From NCBI GenBank assembly GCA_001298555.1, contig LJCW01000098.1:1-64000 (forward strand): a stretch of 64,000 nucleotides of DNA, given 5' to 3'. This document shows, piece after piece, positions 8,406 to 16,064 of the stretch. The notes under the pieces were generated by a model. It was not told the origin of the DNA and made no database searches. It worked only from the letters and a program-made list of their open reading frames with translations. Each line of letters begins with the position of its first letter. Positions within the stretch are counted from its first letter, which is position 1. The stretch comes from Actinobacteria bacterium OV450. Its GTDB lineage: Bacteria > Actinomycetota > Actinomycetes > Streptomycetales > Streptomycetaceae. The position numbers were made by a program, and so were the translations under genes.

Positions 8406-9074
8406 ATGGCCAGAACCGCGCTCACCCGCGCCGAGGTGCTGGAGGCGGCCGCCTCCCTGGTCAAGCGGCACGGCCCGGCCGCCCTCACCATGCGCAGACT
8501 CGCCGCGGAGCTGGGCACCGCGGTGACCTCCATCTACTGGCACGTCGGCAACCGCGAATCCCTCCTCGACGCCCTCGTGGAGCGGACGGTCCAGGACATG
8601 GGGGCGATCCGGCCGGCCGGCCGCACCCCCGTCGAGCGGATCCTGTCCGTGGCCCGGATCCTGCGCCGCGAGCTGCGCGAACGCCCGCACCTGATCGCGA
8701 TGGTCCACGAACGCGGCCTCACCGAGCGGATGTTCCTGCCCGCCCAGCAGGCCCTGGTCCACGAGGTGCACGCGGCCGGGCTGCGCGGCGCCCGGGCCGC
8801 AGACGCGGTGCGCGCGGTGCAGTTCCAGATCGTCGGCTTCCTGCTCGTGGAACGCAACCGCGAACGCTCCCCCGCGCAGTCCCCCGCCGAGAGCGACCTC
8901 TGGGCCCCTCCCGCCGGCTCCGCCGGGGGGACCCCCGCCGCCCCCGACGACCCGGAACTCGCCCGCGCCCTCGCCCGCCCGGCAGACCCGGAACGCCTCT
9001 TCCTGCTCTCCGTCCGGGCCCTCGTCCAGGCCCTGCTGGCCGACGGCGCGGCTTCCCGGCCGGCCTCCCGCTGA
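8406..9074 (+). CDS. TetR family transcriptional regulator
   Basis: 222-aa regulator with an N-terminal TetR helix-turn-helix (residues 8-55: AAASLVKRHG, TMRRLAAELG, SIYWHV) and a helical ligand-binding C-terminal domain. GGAGG lies 5 nt before the ATG at 8406. The C-terminal part contains a Pro/Ala-rich insertion around residues 158-185. It is transcribed away from the ADC-SDR-amidohydrolase operon with a perfect palindrome between them, so it most likely represses that operon and itself and is released by a pathway intermediate (inference). Confidence 0.92.
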   Translation: MARTALTRAEVLEAAASLVKRHGPAALTMRRLAAELGTAVTSIYWHVGNRESLLDALVERTVQDMGAIRPAGRTPVERILSVARILRRELRERPHLIAMVHERGLTERMFLPAQQALVHEVHAAGLRGARAADAVRAVQFQIVGFLLVERNRERSPAQSPAESDLWAPPAGSAGGTPAAPDDPELARALARPADPERLFLLSVRALVQALLADGAASRPASR

Positions 9075-9200
9075 ATCGGTGTGCGGCCGGGGCCGTTGAC
9101 GGGTGCGGGCTCGAACAGCTCGCCGCGGGCGACCTCGTCGCCGCGTCGGGCCGACCACCCGGCGACGACCGACGGGGCCACGGGTGTCAGTCCGTGCCGA

Positions 9201-9206
9201 TATCCT
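9201..9206 (+). promoter_or_regulatory. putative -10 box (TATCCT) of the exonuclease gene
   Basis: TATCCT lies 8 nt before the ATG at 9215, with no Shine-Dalgarno between. This is compatible with a near-leaderless mRNA. Confidence 0.35.
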
Positions 9207-9214
9207 CTGTGACC

Positions 9215-10186
9215 ATGCTCGACGACCGTACGACCGCAGAGACGACGTGGCCGACCGCGTACCCCGAGGGGTACGCGGTCGTCGACGTGGAGACGACCGG
9301 GCTCGCTCGCGACGACCGGATAATCTCCGCCGCCGTCTACCGGCTCGACGCTCAGGGCAACGTGGAGGACCACTGGTACACCCTGGTCAACCCCCAGCGG
9401 GATCCCGGCCCGGTCTGGATCCACGGGCTGACCAGCGACATGCTCCAGGACGCCCCGCTCTTCCAGGAGATCGCCGAGGAGTTCGCGGGCCGGCTCGCGG
9501 ACCGGGTGCTGGTCGCGCACAACGCCATCTTCGACTGGCAGATGATCGCCCGGGAGTACGCGCGGGCCGCGGTGACCGCGCCGGTCCGTCAGCGGCTGTG
9601 CACCATCGCCCTGTCGAAGGAGCTGAACCTCCCGCTGCCCAACCACAAGCTGGAGTCGCTCGCAGCGCACTTCGGAGTCGTCCAGCAGCGCGCCCACCAC
9701 GCCCTCGACGACGCCCGCGTGCTCGCGGAGGCGTTCCGTCCGTCACTGCACGCCGCCGCGCGGGAGGGCGTACGGCTGCCCCTGCTGGAATGCCGCCCGC
9801 TGACGGAGTGGTCGGACTCCCCCGTCACCCCGCGGATCGGCCGGCAGGCCTCGTACGGGAGCGGCAGCTGGCGGCCCTCGCGCAAGCGGCCGCCGTGCCC
9901 GCATCCGAACCCGGGGCGCTTCGAGGACGGCAAACCACTCAAGCAGGGCATGCGGATCGCCTTCTCGGGTGACACCTCGGTGGAGCGGGAGCTGCTGGAG
10001 GACCGGGCCGTCGAGGCGGGCCTGCACATCGCGACGAGTGTGTCGCGGCTCACGAGCCTGCTCGTGACGAACGACCCCGACTCGGCCACCTCGAAGACGG
10101 TCAAGGCGAAGTCCTTCGGTACGCCGGTGGTCGACGAGGCGGCCTTCACGCAGCTGCTGCGGGATGTGGCTGCGGCAGACGGGTGA
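9215..10186 (+). CDS. DEDDh 3'-5' exonuclease with C-terminal BRCT domain (DNA polymerase III epsilon-like)
   Basis: Single-strand 3'-5' exonuclease of the DnaQ type, 323 aa. Exo I is VVDVETTGL near residue 22, Exo II lies around LVAHNAIFDW near 100, and Exo III HHALDDARVLAEAF gives the DEDDh histidine near 160. After a basic, proline-rich linker, residues 235-323 form a BRCT-like domain (GMRIAFSGDTSVER, then SRLTSLLVTND). The architecture is common in actinomycetes and differs from the replicative epsilon subunit, so a repair role is more likely. The gene stands alone; the ATG follows a -10-like hexamer rather than a ribosome-binding site. Confidence 0.85.
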   Translation: MLDDRTTAETTWPTAYPEGYAVVDVETTGLARDDRIISAAVYRLDAQGNVEDHWYTLVNPQRDPGPVWIHGLTSDMLQDAPLFQEIAEEFAGRLADRVLVAHNAIFDWQMIAREYARAAVTAPVRQRLCTIALSKELNLPLPNHKLESLAAHFGVVQQRAHHALDDARVLAEAFRPSLHAAAREGVRLPLLECRPLTEWSDSPVTPRIGRQASYGSGSWRPSRKRPPCPHPNPGRFEDGKPLKQGMRIAFSGDTSVERELLEDRAVEAGLHIATSVSRLTSLLVTNDPDSATSKTVKAKSFGTPVVDEAAFTQLLRDVAAADG

Positions 10187-10249
10187 GCGTCGGGCGACTC
10201 GCCCGGCACCCGCTTTCCGCCGCGCCCGTCCGGTCCCACCCTGTGGCGC

Positions 10250-10483
10250 ATGGCACGTTGTGAGGTCTGCGGAAACGATTACGGCATGTCCTTCGAGGTG
10301 CACGCTCAGGGCAGCGTGCACGTCTTCGACTGCTTCTCCTGCGCCATCCACCGCATGGCGCCGATCTGCGAGCACTGCCGGGTGCAGATCATCGGGCAGG
10401 GCGTCGAGGTGGAGGGCCAGTGGTTCTGCGGGGCGCACTGCGCCCGTGCGGAGGGGAAGGTGGGCATCGTCGACCGCGTGTGA
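10250..10483 (+). CDS. small Cys-rich protein, double zinc-finger pattern
   Basis: Unrecognised 77-aa protein. Cysteines are paired as C4-x2-C7, C28-x2-C31, C40-x2-C43 and C60-x3-C64, with His34 and His63 nearby. The spacing looks like two LIM-like zinc sites in tandem. It is too short for DNA-binding predictions, and its function is unknown. It sits between the exonuclease gene and SURF1 with no obvious operon link. A CACCCT hexamer lies 7 nt before the ATG instead of a Shine-Dalgarno. Codon use is typical of the neighbourhood, so this is very likely a real gene. Confidence 0.75.
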   Translation: MARCEVCGNDYGMSFEVHAQGSVHVFDCFSCAIHRMAPICEHCRVQIIGQGVEVEGQWFCGAHCARAEGKVGIVDRV

Positions 10484-10612
10484 CGCGCGGGTGGCCTGCA
10501 CCCGGCCCTCCCCCTGCCCGATCCCCACCCGATCCCCCGCCCGTTCTCTTCCCCGTTCCCCTTCCCCGACCCCGGACGGCCACCCGGCCACCGGGGTCTT
10601 CCCGGCTGGGGG

Positions 10613-10618
10613 TACCGT
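10613..10618 (+). promoter_or_regulatory. putative -10 box (TACCGT) of SURF1 gene
   Basis: TACCGT ends 7 nt before the GTG at 10626, a spacing that would put the transcript start on the initiation codon. Confidence 0.4.
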
Positions 10619-10625
10619 CGTGGGC

Positions 10626-11420
10626 GTGTACCGCTTTGTGCTGACCCGGCAATGGGTGTGCCTCACCCTGATCGCCCTCGCCCTCATCCCCACGATGATC
10701 AAGCTGGGGTTCTGGCAGTACCACCGCCATGAGCACCGGGTCGCACAGAACGAGCTGATCGCGGCGAACCTGGCCGCGAAGCCGGTCCCGATGACCGAGA
10801 TCACCTCCCCCGGTCACACCGTCCCGCGCGCCGACTTCTGGCGCGCCGTCACCGCCACCGGTACGTACGACTCCGCGCACGAGGTCGTCGTCCGCATGCG
10901 GACCGACAACGACGAGAAGGTCGGCTTCCACGTCCTCACCCCGCTCGTGCTGTCCGACGGCCGGGTGGTCCTGGTCAACCGCGGCTGGGTGGCCGGCGGC
11001 GACGACCCGCGCGCGTACCCGCCGGTGCCGGCCGCGCCCTCGGGCGAGGTGACGGTCACCGGCCGGCTCAAGGCGGACGAGACGAGCGGCGGCAGCGGCA
11101 TCAAGGACCGCAGGGGCCTGCCGGACCGCCAGGTGATGCTCATCAACAGCGAGCAGCAGGCGCAGTACCTGGGCCGGCCCGTGCTCGGCGGCTACCTGGA
11201 GCTCACCGCTCCGGCCCCGGCGGGCGGCAGCCCGGAGACGGTCGCCGAACCCGACCACGACTCGATCGGCCCGCACATGGCGTACGCCGTGCAGTGGTGG
11301 CTGTTCGCCGCGGCGGTTCCGGTGGGCTGGCTGGTCCTCGTACGGCGGGAGAGGCGCGACCGTGCGGAGGCCGCCGCGGCCGGAGCCACCCCCGAGCGGG
11401 AGCCGGCGCCGACGGCGTAG
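10626..11420 (+). CDS. SURF1 family cytochrome oxidase biogenesis protein
   Basis: 264-aa membrane protein of the SURF1/Shy1 family, which assists assembly of aa3-type cytochrome c oxidase. A transmembrane helix near residues 8-25 (WVCLTLIALALIPTMIKLG) and one near 225-242 flank an extracytoplasmic domain with the family segments GFWQYHRHE, GFHVLTPLVL and VNRGWV. The C-terminal tail is Ala/Glu-rich. The GTG at 10626 was chosen because a -10-like TACCGT lies 7 nt upstream; a GTG at 10620 is the alternative. The neighbouring genes are not oxidase genes. Confidence 0.9.
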   Translation: MYRFVLTRQWVCLTLIALALIPTMIKLGFWQYHRHEHRVAQNELIAANLAAKPVPMTEITSPGHTVPRADFWRAVTATGTYDSAHEVVVRMRTDNDEKVGFHVLTPLVLSDGRVVLVNRGWVAGGDDPRAYPPVPAAPSGEVTVTGRLKADETSGGSGIKDRRGLPDRQVMLINSEQQAQYLGRPVLGGYLELTAPAPAGGSPETVAEPDHDSIGPHMAYAVQWWLFAAAVPVGWLVLVRRERRDRAEAAAAGATPEREPAPTA

Positions 11421-11423
11421 CGT
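11418..11423 (+). promoter_or_regulatory. putative -10 box (TAGCGT) of SDR-like gene
   Basis: TAGCGT includes the TAG stop of the SURF1 gene and ends 7 nt before the ATG at 11431. The next gene may therefore have its own leaderless transcript. Confidence 0.35.
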
Positions 11424-11430
11424 GTCGGGC

Positions 11431-12186
11431 ATGGATCTTGGACTGAAAGACCGTGTCTACGTCGTCACCGGAGCCACCCGGGGCCTGGGCTTCGCCTCGG
11501 CGCGCGAACTGGCGGCGGACGGCGCGAAGGTGATCGTGACGGGCCGCGACGCGGCACGGGCCGCCGATGCGGCGGCCTCGCTGGGCCCGGACGTGGTGGG
11601 CGTCGCCGCGGACAACGGCGACCCGGAGGCGGCGGCCCGGCTCGTCGCCACCGCGAAGGAACGCTTCGGCCGGCTGGACGGCATCCTCATCAGCGTCGGC
11701 GGCCCCGCCCCCGGCCTCGCGTCGACCAACACCGACGAGCAGTGGGCGGCGGCGTTCGAGTCGGTCTTCCTCGGCGCGGTACGGCTGGCCCGCGCGGCGG
11801 CGGCCGAGCTGGGCGAGGGCGGGGTCATCGGCTTCGTCCTGTCGGGCTCGGTCCACGAGCCGATCCCGGGCCTGACGATCTCCAACGGCCTGCGGCCGGG
11901 GCTGGCGGGCTTCGCCAAGTCCCTGTCGGTGGAGCTCGGACCGCGCGGCATCCGCGTCGTCGGGCTGCTGCCGGCCCGGATCGACACCGACCGCGTCCGC
12001 GAGCTCGACGCCCTGTCGGGTGATACGGCGACGGCCCGCGCGGCCAATGAATCCGGCATTCCGCTGCGCCGCTACGGCACCCCGGAGGAGTTCGGCCGCA
12101 CGGCGGCGTTCCTGCTGTCGCCCGCGGCCTCGTACCTGACGGGCATCATGCTCCCGGTCGACGGCGGCGCCCGGCACGGCTTCTGA
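11431..12186 (+). CDS. SDR family protein lacking the YxxxK catalytic motif
   Basis: 251-aa Rossmann-fold protein with the SDR cofactor motif TGATRGLG (residues 13-20) and a C-terminal LTGIMLPVDGG typical of FabG-like enzymes. A serine is present in VLSGSVHEP. Where YxxxK should follow, the sequence reads ISNGLRPGLAGF, so both the catalytic Tyr and Lys are absent. It may act on substrates with a different mechanism or serve a binding role; members of this atypical group are often annotated as 3-oxoacyl-ACP reductases without proof. It starts 10 bp after SURF1 with no Shine-Dalgarno. Confidence 0.85.
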   Translation: MDLGLKDRVYVVTGATRGLGFASARELAADGAKVIVTGRDAARAADAAASLGPDVVGVAADNGDPEAAARLVATAKERFGRLDGILISVGGPAPGLASTNTDEQWAAAFESVFLGAVRLARAAAAELGEGGVIGFVLSGSVHEPIPGLTISNGLRPGLAGFAKSLSVELGPRGIRVVGLLPARIDTDRVRELDALSGDTATARAANESGIPLRRYGTPEEFGRTAAFLLSPAASYLTGIMLPVDGGARHGF

Positions 12187-12214
12187 CGCCCCGCCCTCCC
12201 CCGGGCCGGCCGCC

Positions 12215-12790
12215 TCAGGTGACGCGGCGGGCCCGGTGGGAGGTGGTCCGCAAGCGGGCCTCCGCGGCCAGTTCGGGGAGGCCCGCCGACCGGCGGGCAT
12301 GGCCGAGGACCGGCCCCGCCAGCCCGGCCGGGGCATCGGCCGGCACCGCGTGCGGCTCCAGCTCCAGCTCCATCCGCAGCTTCGGGGCCCCGCGCCGGCG
12401 CGGGCCGCCCTGCCGGCCCCGCAGGGCGACACGGCACCGGGCGACCCCGTCCAGCGCGCCCGCCTCCGCGGCCACCGCCTCCTCCAGGGCCCGCCCGCGC
12501 AGCACGGCGTACGCCTCGTCGCCGGTGTCCACCACCAGCGCGGACAGCCGCGTGCGCCGCAGCTGCGCCAGCAGCCACCACAGCGCGAGCACCACGCACA
12601 CCGCGAGCCCCGCCACGACCGCCCACCACCACCAGCCCTCGGCGTGCCAGTACCGCTCGCGGGTCTGCGCCGACAGCAGCGGCTCGTGACGTCCGCCGAG
12701 CGGCCGCAGCGCCACCGCCAGCGCCACACCGGCCGCCAGGAGCACGGCTCCGATGATCCCGAGCAGGATGCGGTTCACGGTTGCGAGCAT
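12215..12790 (-). CDS. amaP: alkaline shock response membrane anchor protein AmaP-like
   Basis: 191-aa protein with two N-terminal transmembrane helices (about residues 7-28 and 55-75) separated by a Trp-rich loop containing EGWWWWAVV. A cytoplasmic alpha/beta region resembling Asp23 follows. In Firmicutes AmaP tethers Asp23 to the membrane, and the same partnership is implied by this gene cluster. It is the last gene of a five-gene minus-strand operon, 4 bp after the DUF6286-like gene. Confidence 0.75.
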   Translation of the reverse strand: MLATVNRILLGIIGAVLLAAGVALAVALRPLGGRHEPLLSAQTRERYWHAEGWWWWAVVAGLAVCVVLALWWLLAQLRRTRLSALVVDTGDEAYAVLRGRALEEAVAAEAGALDGVARCRVALRGRQGGPRRRGAPKLRMELELEPHAVPADAPAGLAGPVLGHARRSAGLPELAAEARLRTTSHRARRVT

Positions 12791-12794
12791 CCCG

Positions 12795-13409
12795 TCACCT
12801 CTTCCCGACGGGGGCCCGGGTGACCCGTACCCGCGGCTGCGGCGGGTGCGCGAGGCCCAGTTCCCCGATGCCGACGGTGAGGGCCTCCTCCAGGTCGGCC
12901 CGTACGTCGTCCAGCTCGCGGAAGTGCGACTGCGCCCGGACCGCGACGCGGGACCGCCGCACCGCGACCCGCGCCGAGTGCACCCCGGACACCTCCATCG
13001 CCCGGTCCCGCAGGACCAGCGCGGCGGCCTTGCGTTCCAGTCCGGCGCGGACCCCGGCCTGCGTCTCCGGCGGCCGCATGGGAAGGATCCTGCGCAGCCC
13101 CGGCGTCACGGCGAGGAACAGGAGCAGTGCCCCCGCCACGGCGAGGACCCCGGCGGCGACGAGCACCCACGGGTCCGCGGGGGTCTGCCGCGCCAGCTGG
13201 TCGGCGAGCTCCCGGCGCCACTGCATGCCGGGCCGGCCGGCCCGCACGGCGGCGAGGTCGTAGAGGAACAGGCCCGCCACGCCGAGCACGGCCAGGGCCG
13301 TCAGCGCGGCGGGGATCCGCCGGGCGGACCGGAAGCGGGCGACGCGCACCTGTGCGGGGGCGTGGCCGGGGGCGGGTGCCGGGGCCCGGTCGGCTGCGGG
13401 CGCCGTCAC
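12795..13409 (-). CDS. DUF6286-type membrane protein of the Asp23 operon
   Basis: 204-aa protein with transmembrane helices near residues 33-53 and 85-105 and a C-terminal cytoplasmic domain (VSGVHSARVAVRRSRVAV) similar in design to AmaP/Asp23 folds. The GTG start at 13409 overlaps the stop of the upstream Asp23-like gene by 4 bp, indicating translational coupling. It matches the layout of the streptomycete gene called DUF6286 next to amaP. The role is unknown beyond probable membrane attachment of the Asp23 proteins. Confidence 0.7.
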   Translation of the reverse strand: MTAPAADRAPAPAPGHAPAQVRVARFRSARRIPAALTALAVLGVAGLFLYDLAAVRAGRPGMQWRRELADQLARQTPADPWVLVAAGVLAVAGALLLFLAVTPGLRRILPMRPPETQAGVRAGLERKAAALVLRDRAMEVSGVHSARVAVRRSRVAVRAQSHFRELDDVRADLEEALTVGIGELGLAHPPQPRVRVTRAPVGKR

Positions 13410-13798
13410 CGCAGCTTCCGGTCCCGGACGGCGGCCGTGCGGGTGTGCGCGGAGTGCAGGTGCTCGATGTCGAGGTCCACTTCGGGCACGGACATGGAGG
13501 CGCACTCCTCGACGCGGCGGACGACCTGGCTGCGGACCGCCGCGCACTGGGCGGCGAGGTCGGAGGGGTAGTCGAGCTCCAGGCTCACCCGTACCCGGGC
13601 GATGTCGTGGTGCACGGTGACCGTGGCGTGCGGGGCGCCCGCCCCGGCGCCGGCGGTCCGGGGCGGTCCGCCCGGGCGGGCGGCGAGGGCCTCCCGGGCG
13701 GCCTGCGCCGCGATCTTGGCGACGACCCGGTCGGCGATCCGGGTGGCCCCCCTTTCCGCGGGGGGTACGCGCGGCGGAACCGCCCGTGGCGTGGTCAT
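13406..13798 (-). CDS. Asp23/Gls24 family envelope stress protein, second copy
   Basis: 130-aa Asp23/Gls24-like protein. It has a short N-terminal helix region (RIADRVVAKIAAQAAREA) matching the one in the first copy, then a beta-alpha domain with VTVHHDIARVRVSLELDY and a segment placing Cys-containing VRRVEECASM before the last strand. The ATG at 13798 has GGTGAGG upstream; a longer reading frame begins before the preceding small gene and is rejected. It lies between the DUF2273-like gene and DUF6286 in the operon. It probably forms a complex with the first Asp23 copy at the membrane (inference). Confidence 0.78.
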   Translation of the reverse strand: MTTPRAVPPRVPPAERGATRIADRVVAKIAAQAAREALAARPGGPPRTAGAGAGAPHATVTVHHDIARVRVSLELDYPSDLAAQCAAVRSQVVRRVEECASMSVPEVDLDIEHLHSAHTRTAAVRDRKLR

Positions 13799-13805
13799 CG
13801 GCGCC

Positions 13806-13988
13806 TCACCTGTTGCGGTCTCGGGGGCGGAAGAAGTCGCCGGGTTCCAGGTCCCCGTCGAGGAACCTGCCGACGATGAAGCCGATGGCGCCGAGTGCCG
13901 CCACCAGCAGGAAGGCCCCGAATCCACCGAAGTATCCGGCGAACGCGAGCGCCATGCCGGCGAAGAGGCCGACGACCGCCATCCTCAT
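13806..13988 (-). CDS. small DUF2273-like membrane protein
   Basis: 60-aa protein that is mostly two hydrophobic helices separated by GYFGGFG, ending in a charged tail (GDLEPGDFFRPRDRNR). A DUF2273-family small membrane protein is the usual third partner of asp23-amaP clusters in Firmicutes, and size, hydropathy and position match. It is 7 bp upstream of the second Asp23 copy. Confidence 0.65.
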   Translation of the reverse strand: MRMAVVGLFAGMALAFAGYFGGFGAFLLVAALGAIGFIVGRFLDGDLEPGDFFRPRDRNR

Positions 13989-14007
13989 GCGTGCTCCTTC
14001 ACCGGCG

Positions 14008-14439
14008 TCACTGGAGTCGGGACTCCGGCTCCTCGTCGGGCTCGTCGGGCAGCTTGACGTCGCTGACGGCGATGTTGACTTCGACGACCTCCAGGCCGGT
14101 CATCCGCTCGACGGACGAGATGACGTTCTCGCGGACGGCCCGGGCCACCTCGCGGATCGATACGCCGTAGTCGACGACGATCTCCAGGTCGAGGGCGGTC
14201 TGCACCTCGCCGACCTCGGCCTTCACCCCACGGGTGACCGAGGACTTCGCCCCGCCGGGCACCCGGTCGCGGACGGCGCCGAAGGTGCGGGAGAGACCGG
14301 TGCCGCTGCCCATGGCGTGGACGCCGACCACCTCGCGGGCGGCCAGTCCCGCGATCTTCTCGACCACCCCGTCGGAGATGGTGGTGCGGCCGCGTTCGGC
14401 GGGGGCGCGGGAGGCACCCCCGGATCCGGATTCGCTCAT
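14008..14439 (-). CDS. Asp23/Gls24 family envelope stress response protein, first copy
   Basis: 143-aa Asp23/Gls24 protein; these are abundant cytoplasmic proteins tied to cell-envelope stress. GRTTISDGVVEKIAG opens the conserved domain, followed by REVVGVHAMG, then LDLEIVVDYGVSI and the C-terminal EVVEVNIAVSDV strand. The ATG at 14439 was chosen because AAGGGA lies 7 nt upstream; an in-frame ATG at 14469 would add ten residues. First gene of the five-gene operon asp23a, DUF2273, asp23b, DUF6286, amaP, downstream of a repeat-rich intergenic tract. Confidence 0.88.
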   Translation of the reverse strand: MSESGSGGASRAPAERGRTTISDGVVEKIAGLAAREVVGVHAMGSGTGLSRTFGAVRDRVPGGAKSSVTRGVKAEVGEVQTALDLEIVVDYGVSIREVARAVRENVISSVERMTGLEVVEVNIAVSDVKLPDEPDEEPESRLQ

Positions 14440-14579
14440 CGCGTGTCCCTTCGCGCGGATCGGACTCACTTGGAACCACGGTAAGCGCGCGGCGGCGGCG
14501 GCGCTCAGGGACTAGGCCGGTCGGCCGAGACCGGACGGCCGACCGGCGACGGATCGCTGTCGGCCGACCGTGCCCGCGG

Positions 14580-14850
14580 GCCGCCAACCGGGCCGGGGAC
14601 GCCGACCTGCCGGGGGCGCGGACCTTCCGGGGCACCGACCTGCCGGGGCACGTGCCGGGGGCGCGGACCTGCCGGGGGCGCGGACCTGCCGGGGCGCGGG
14701 AGATCCGGGGCGCGGGAGATCCAGGGCGCGGGAGATCCGAGGACGCGGGAGATCCGGGGACGCCAGCGAACCGGGGCGCGGGCGACCGGGGACGCCGGCG
14801 AACCCGGGCGCGGGCGACCGGGGGCGCGGCGATCCGGGGGCGGAGGCCCC
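14580..14850. repeat. degenerate 15-17 bp tandem repeat tract in intergenic region
   Basis: The 435-bp gap 14440-14874 contains no convincing gene. Its core is a head-to-tail array: GGGGCGCGGGAGATCC at 14691-14706 and again at 14707-14722, a one-base variant at 14723-14738, and a 17-mer variant at 14739-14755. Related 15-17 bp units (GGGGACGCCAGCGAACC, GGGGCGCGGGCGACC and others) continue to about 14835. Looser copies based on GGGGGCGCGGACCTGCC precede it from about 14600. Reading frames through the array give only Pro/Arg/Gly-rich shadow peptides. It separates the asp23 operon from the 3' end of the enoyl-CoA hydratase gene. Confidence 0.8.
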
Positions 14851-14874
14851 CGGAAAGCGACCGCGCTCGCGGGA

Positions 14875-15654
14875 TCAGTCGGAGACGCCGGCCAGGTCGC
14901 GCAGGCGGCGGGCCTGGGCGGCGCGCTCCGCGGAGCGCTGGGCGTCGTACGGCCGGGACCCGGCGTCGCGGAGCAGCGCCTTCGTCTCGATGACGGCGTC
15001 CCGCGGCGGAGCCAGCAGCGCCGTCGTGAGGTCCTGGACCGCCGCATCGAGTTCGTCGGCCGGTACGACCAGGTTGGCCAGCCCGATCCGCTCCGCCTCC
15101 TCGGCATGCACGAAGCGGCCCGTCGCACAGATCTCCAGCGCGCGGGCATAGCCGACCAGCGAGGTCAGCGGCTGGGTGCCGGCCAGGTCCGGCACGAGGC
15201 CCAGGCTGGTCTCGCGCATGGCGAACTGCACATCGTCCGCCACCACGCGCAGGTCGCACGCCAGCGCGAGCTGGAAGCCGGCGCCGATCGCATGCCCCTG
15301 CACGGCGGCGATGGACACGATGTCGTTACGTCGCCACCAGGTGAAGGCCTCCTGGTACTCGGCGATGGTGGAGTCGAGCAGTTCGTCCGAACCGCGCGCC
15401 AGATCGAGGAAGGACGGCTCACCCTCGAAACCCTCGGGGGTGAACGCCTGCCGGTCGAGTCCGGCGGAGAAGGACTGGCCCTCACCGCGCAGCACCACGA
15501 CCCGGACGGTGCCCGGCAGCGACCTTCCGGCCTCCGTCAACGCCCGCCAGAGCGCGGGGGACTGAGCGTTTCGCTTGGCCGGATTGGTCAGTGTCACCGT
15601 GGCGACCGAGTCGTCCACCGTGAGCCGTACGCCGTCCTTGTCGAGCAGAGCCAT
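14875..15654 (-). CDS. enoyl-CoA hydratase/isomerase family protein
   Basis: 259-aa crotonase-fold protein. The oxyanion-hole segments GEGQSFSAGLD (around residues 57-67) and QGHAIGAGFQLALACD (around 118-133) are clear, with the family SLGLVPDLAGTQ helix near 150. Enzymes of this kind hydrate or isomerise enoyl-CoA thioesters in fatty-acid degradation; the exact reaction is not determined. GGAGG lies 7 nt before the ATG at 15654. It is a single-gene unit on the minus strand downstream of the small HTH gene's terminator. Confidence 0.9.
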   Translation of the reverse strand: MALLDKDGVRLTVDDSVATVTLTNPAKRNAQSPALWRALTEAGRSLPGTVRVVVLRGEGQSFSAGLDRQAFTPEGFEGEPSFLDLARGSDELLDSTIAEYQEAFTWWRRNDIVSIAAVQGHAIGAGFQLALACDLRVVADDVQFAMRETSLGLVPDLAGTQPLTSLVGYARALEICATGRFVHAEEAERIGLANLVVPADELDAAVQDLTTALLAPPRDAVIETKALLRDAGSRPYDAQRSAERAAQARRLRDLAGVSD

Positions 15655-15794
15655 CTGTGTGCCTCCGGTGTGCAGTCGGCCGCCTCCCGGCCTAAGTGAC
15701 TGCACAGTAACCACCCAGTCGACCAGACGGCCGACCGGGGGTCACCGAAGGAACCGCGGTGTGGGCAGACGTGCGTGTTGCACCCCGGCCCCGG

Positions 15795-15849
15795 GCCTGA
15801 CGGCCTGGGGGTACCCCCCAGCGGTGGCGGGGGAGATCCGGGTCAGGCC
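15795..15849 (-). terminator. nested stem-loop overlapping HTH gene stop codon
   Basis: GGCCTGAC (15795-15802) pairs with GTCAGGCC (15842-15849), and inside it CTGGGGG (15805-15811) pairs with CCCCCCAG (15814-15821). The outer arm includes the stop codon of the HTH gene, so this is its likely terminator. Confidence 0.55.
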
Positions 15850-16064
15850 GTAGCCGCCTTCTTGCCGCGCGTCGCGCCACCGCGACCACGCAGCACGACT
15901 CCGGACTCACTGAGCATCCGGTGGACGAATCCGTAGGACCGGCCGGTTTCCTCGGCCAGCGCACGGATACTCGCACCGGAGTCGTACTTCTTCTTCAGGT
16001 CTGCCGCGAGCTTGTCGCGCGCGGCGCCGGTTACCCGGCTGCCCTTCTTCAGAGTCTCGGCCAC
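15843..16064 (-). CDS. small helix-turn-helix DNA-binding protein
   Basis: 73-aa basic protein conserved in streptomycetes. ASIRALAEETGRSYGFVHRML is a homeodomain-like helix-turn-helix, preceded by the Lys-rich helix DKLAADLKKKYDSG and followed by a basic tail RGRGGATRGKK. The composition suggests a DNA-binding or nucleoid-type regulator; no target is evident. The GTG at 16064 with GAGGAGG upstream was preferred. An in-frame ATG at 16103, also with a good GGAGGGG, would give 86 aa. It has a monocistronic arrangement with its own terminator. Confidence 0.8.
   Translation of the reverse strand: MAETLKKGSRVTGAARDKLAADLKKKYDSGASIRALAEETGRSYGFVHRMLSESGVVLRGRGGATRGKKAATA

Noticed and set aside
14505..15259. 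Long open frames across the 14580-14850 repeat tract on the minus strand
   Set aside because: They encode only Pro/Arg/Ala-rich periodic peptides from the tandem repeat and partly shadow the enoyl-CoA hydratase gene; no ribosome-binding site or homologous domain.
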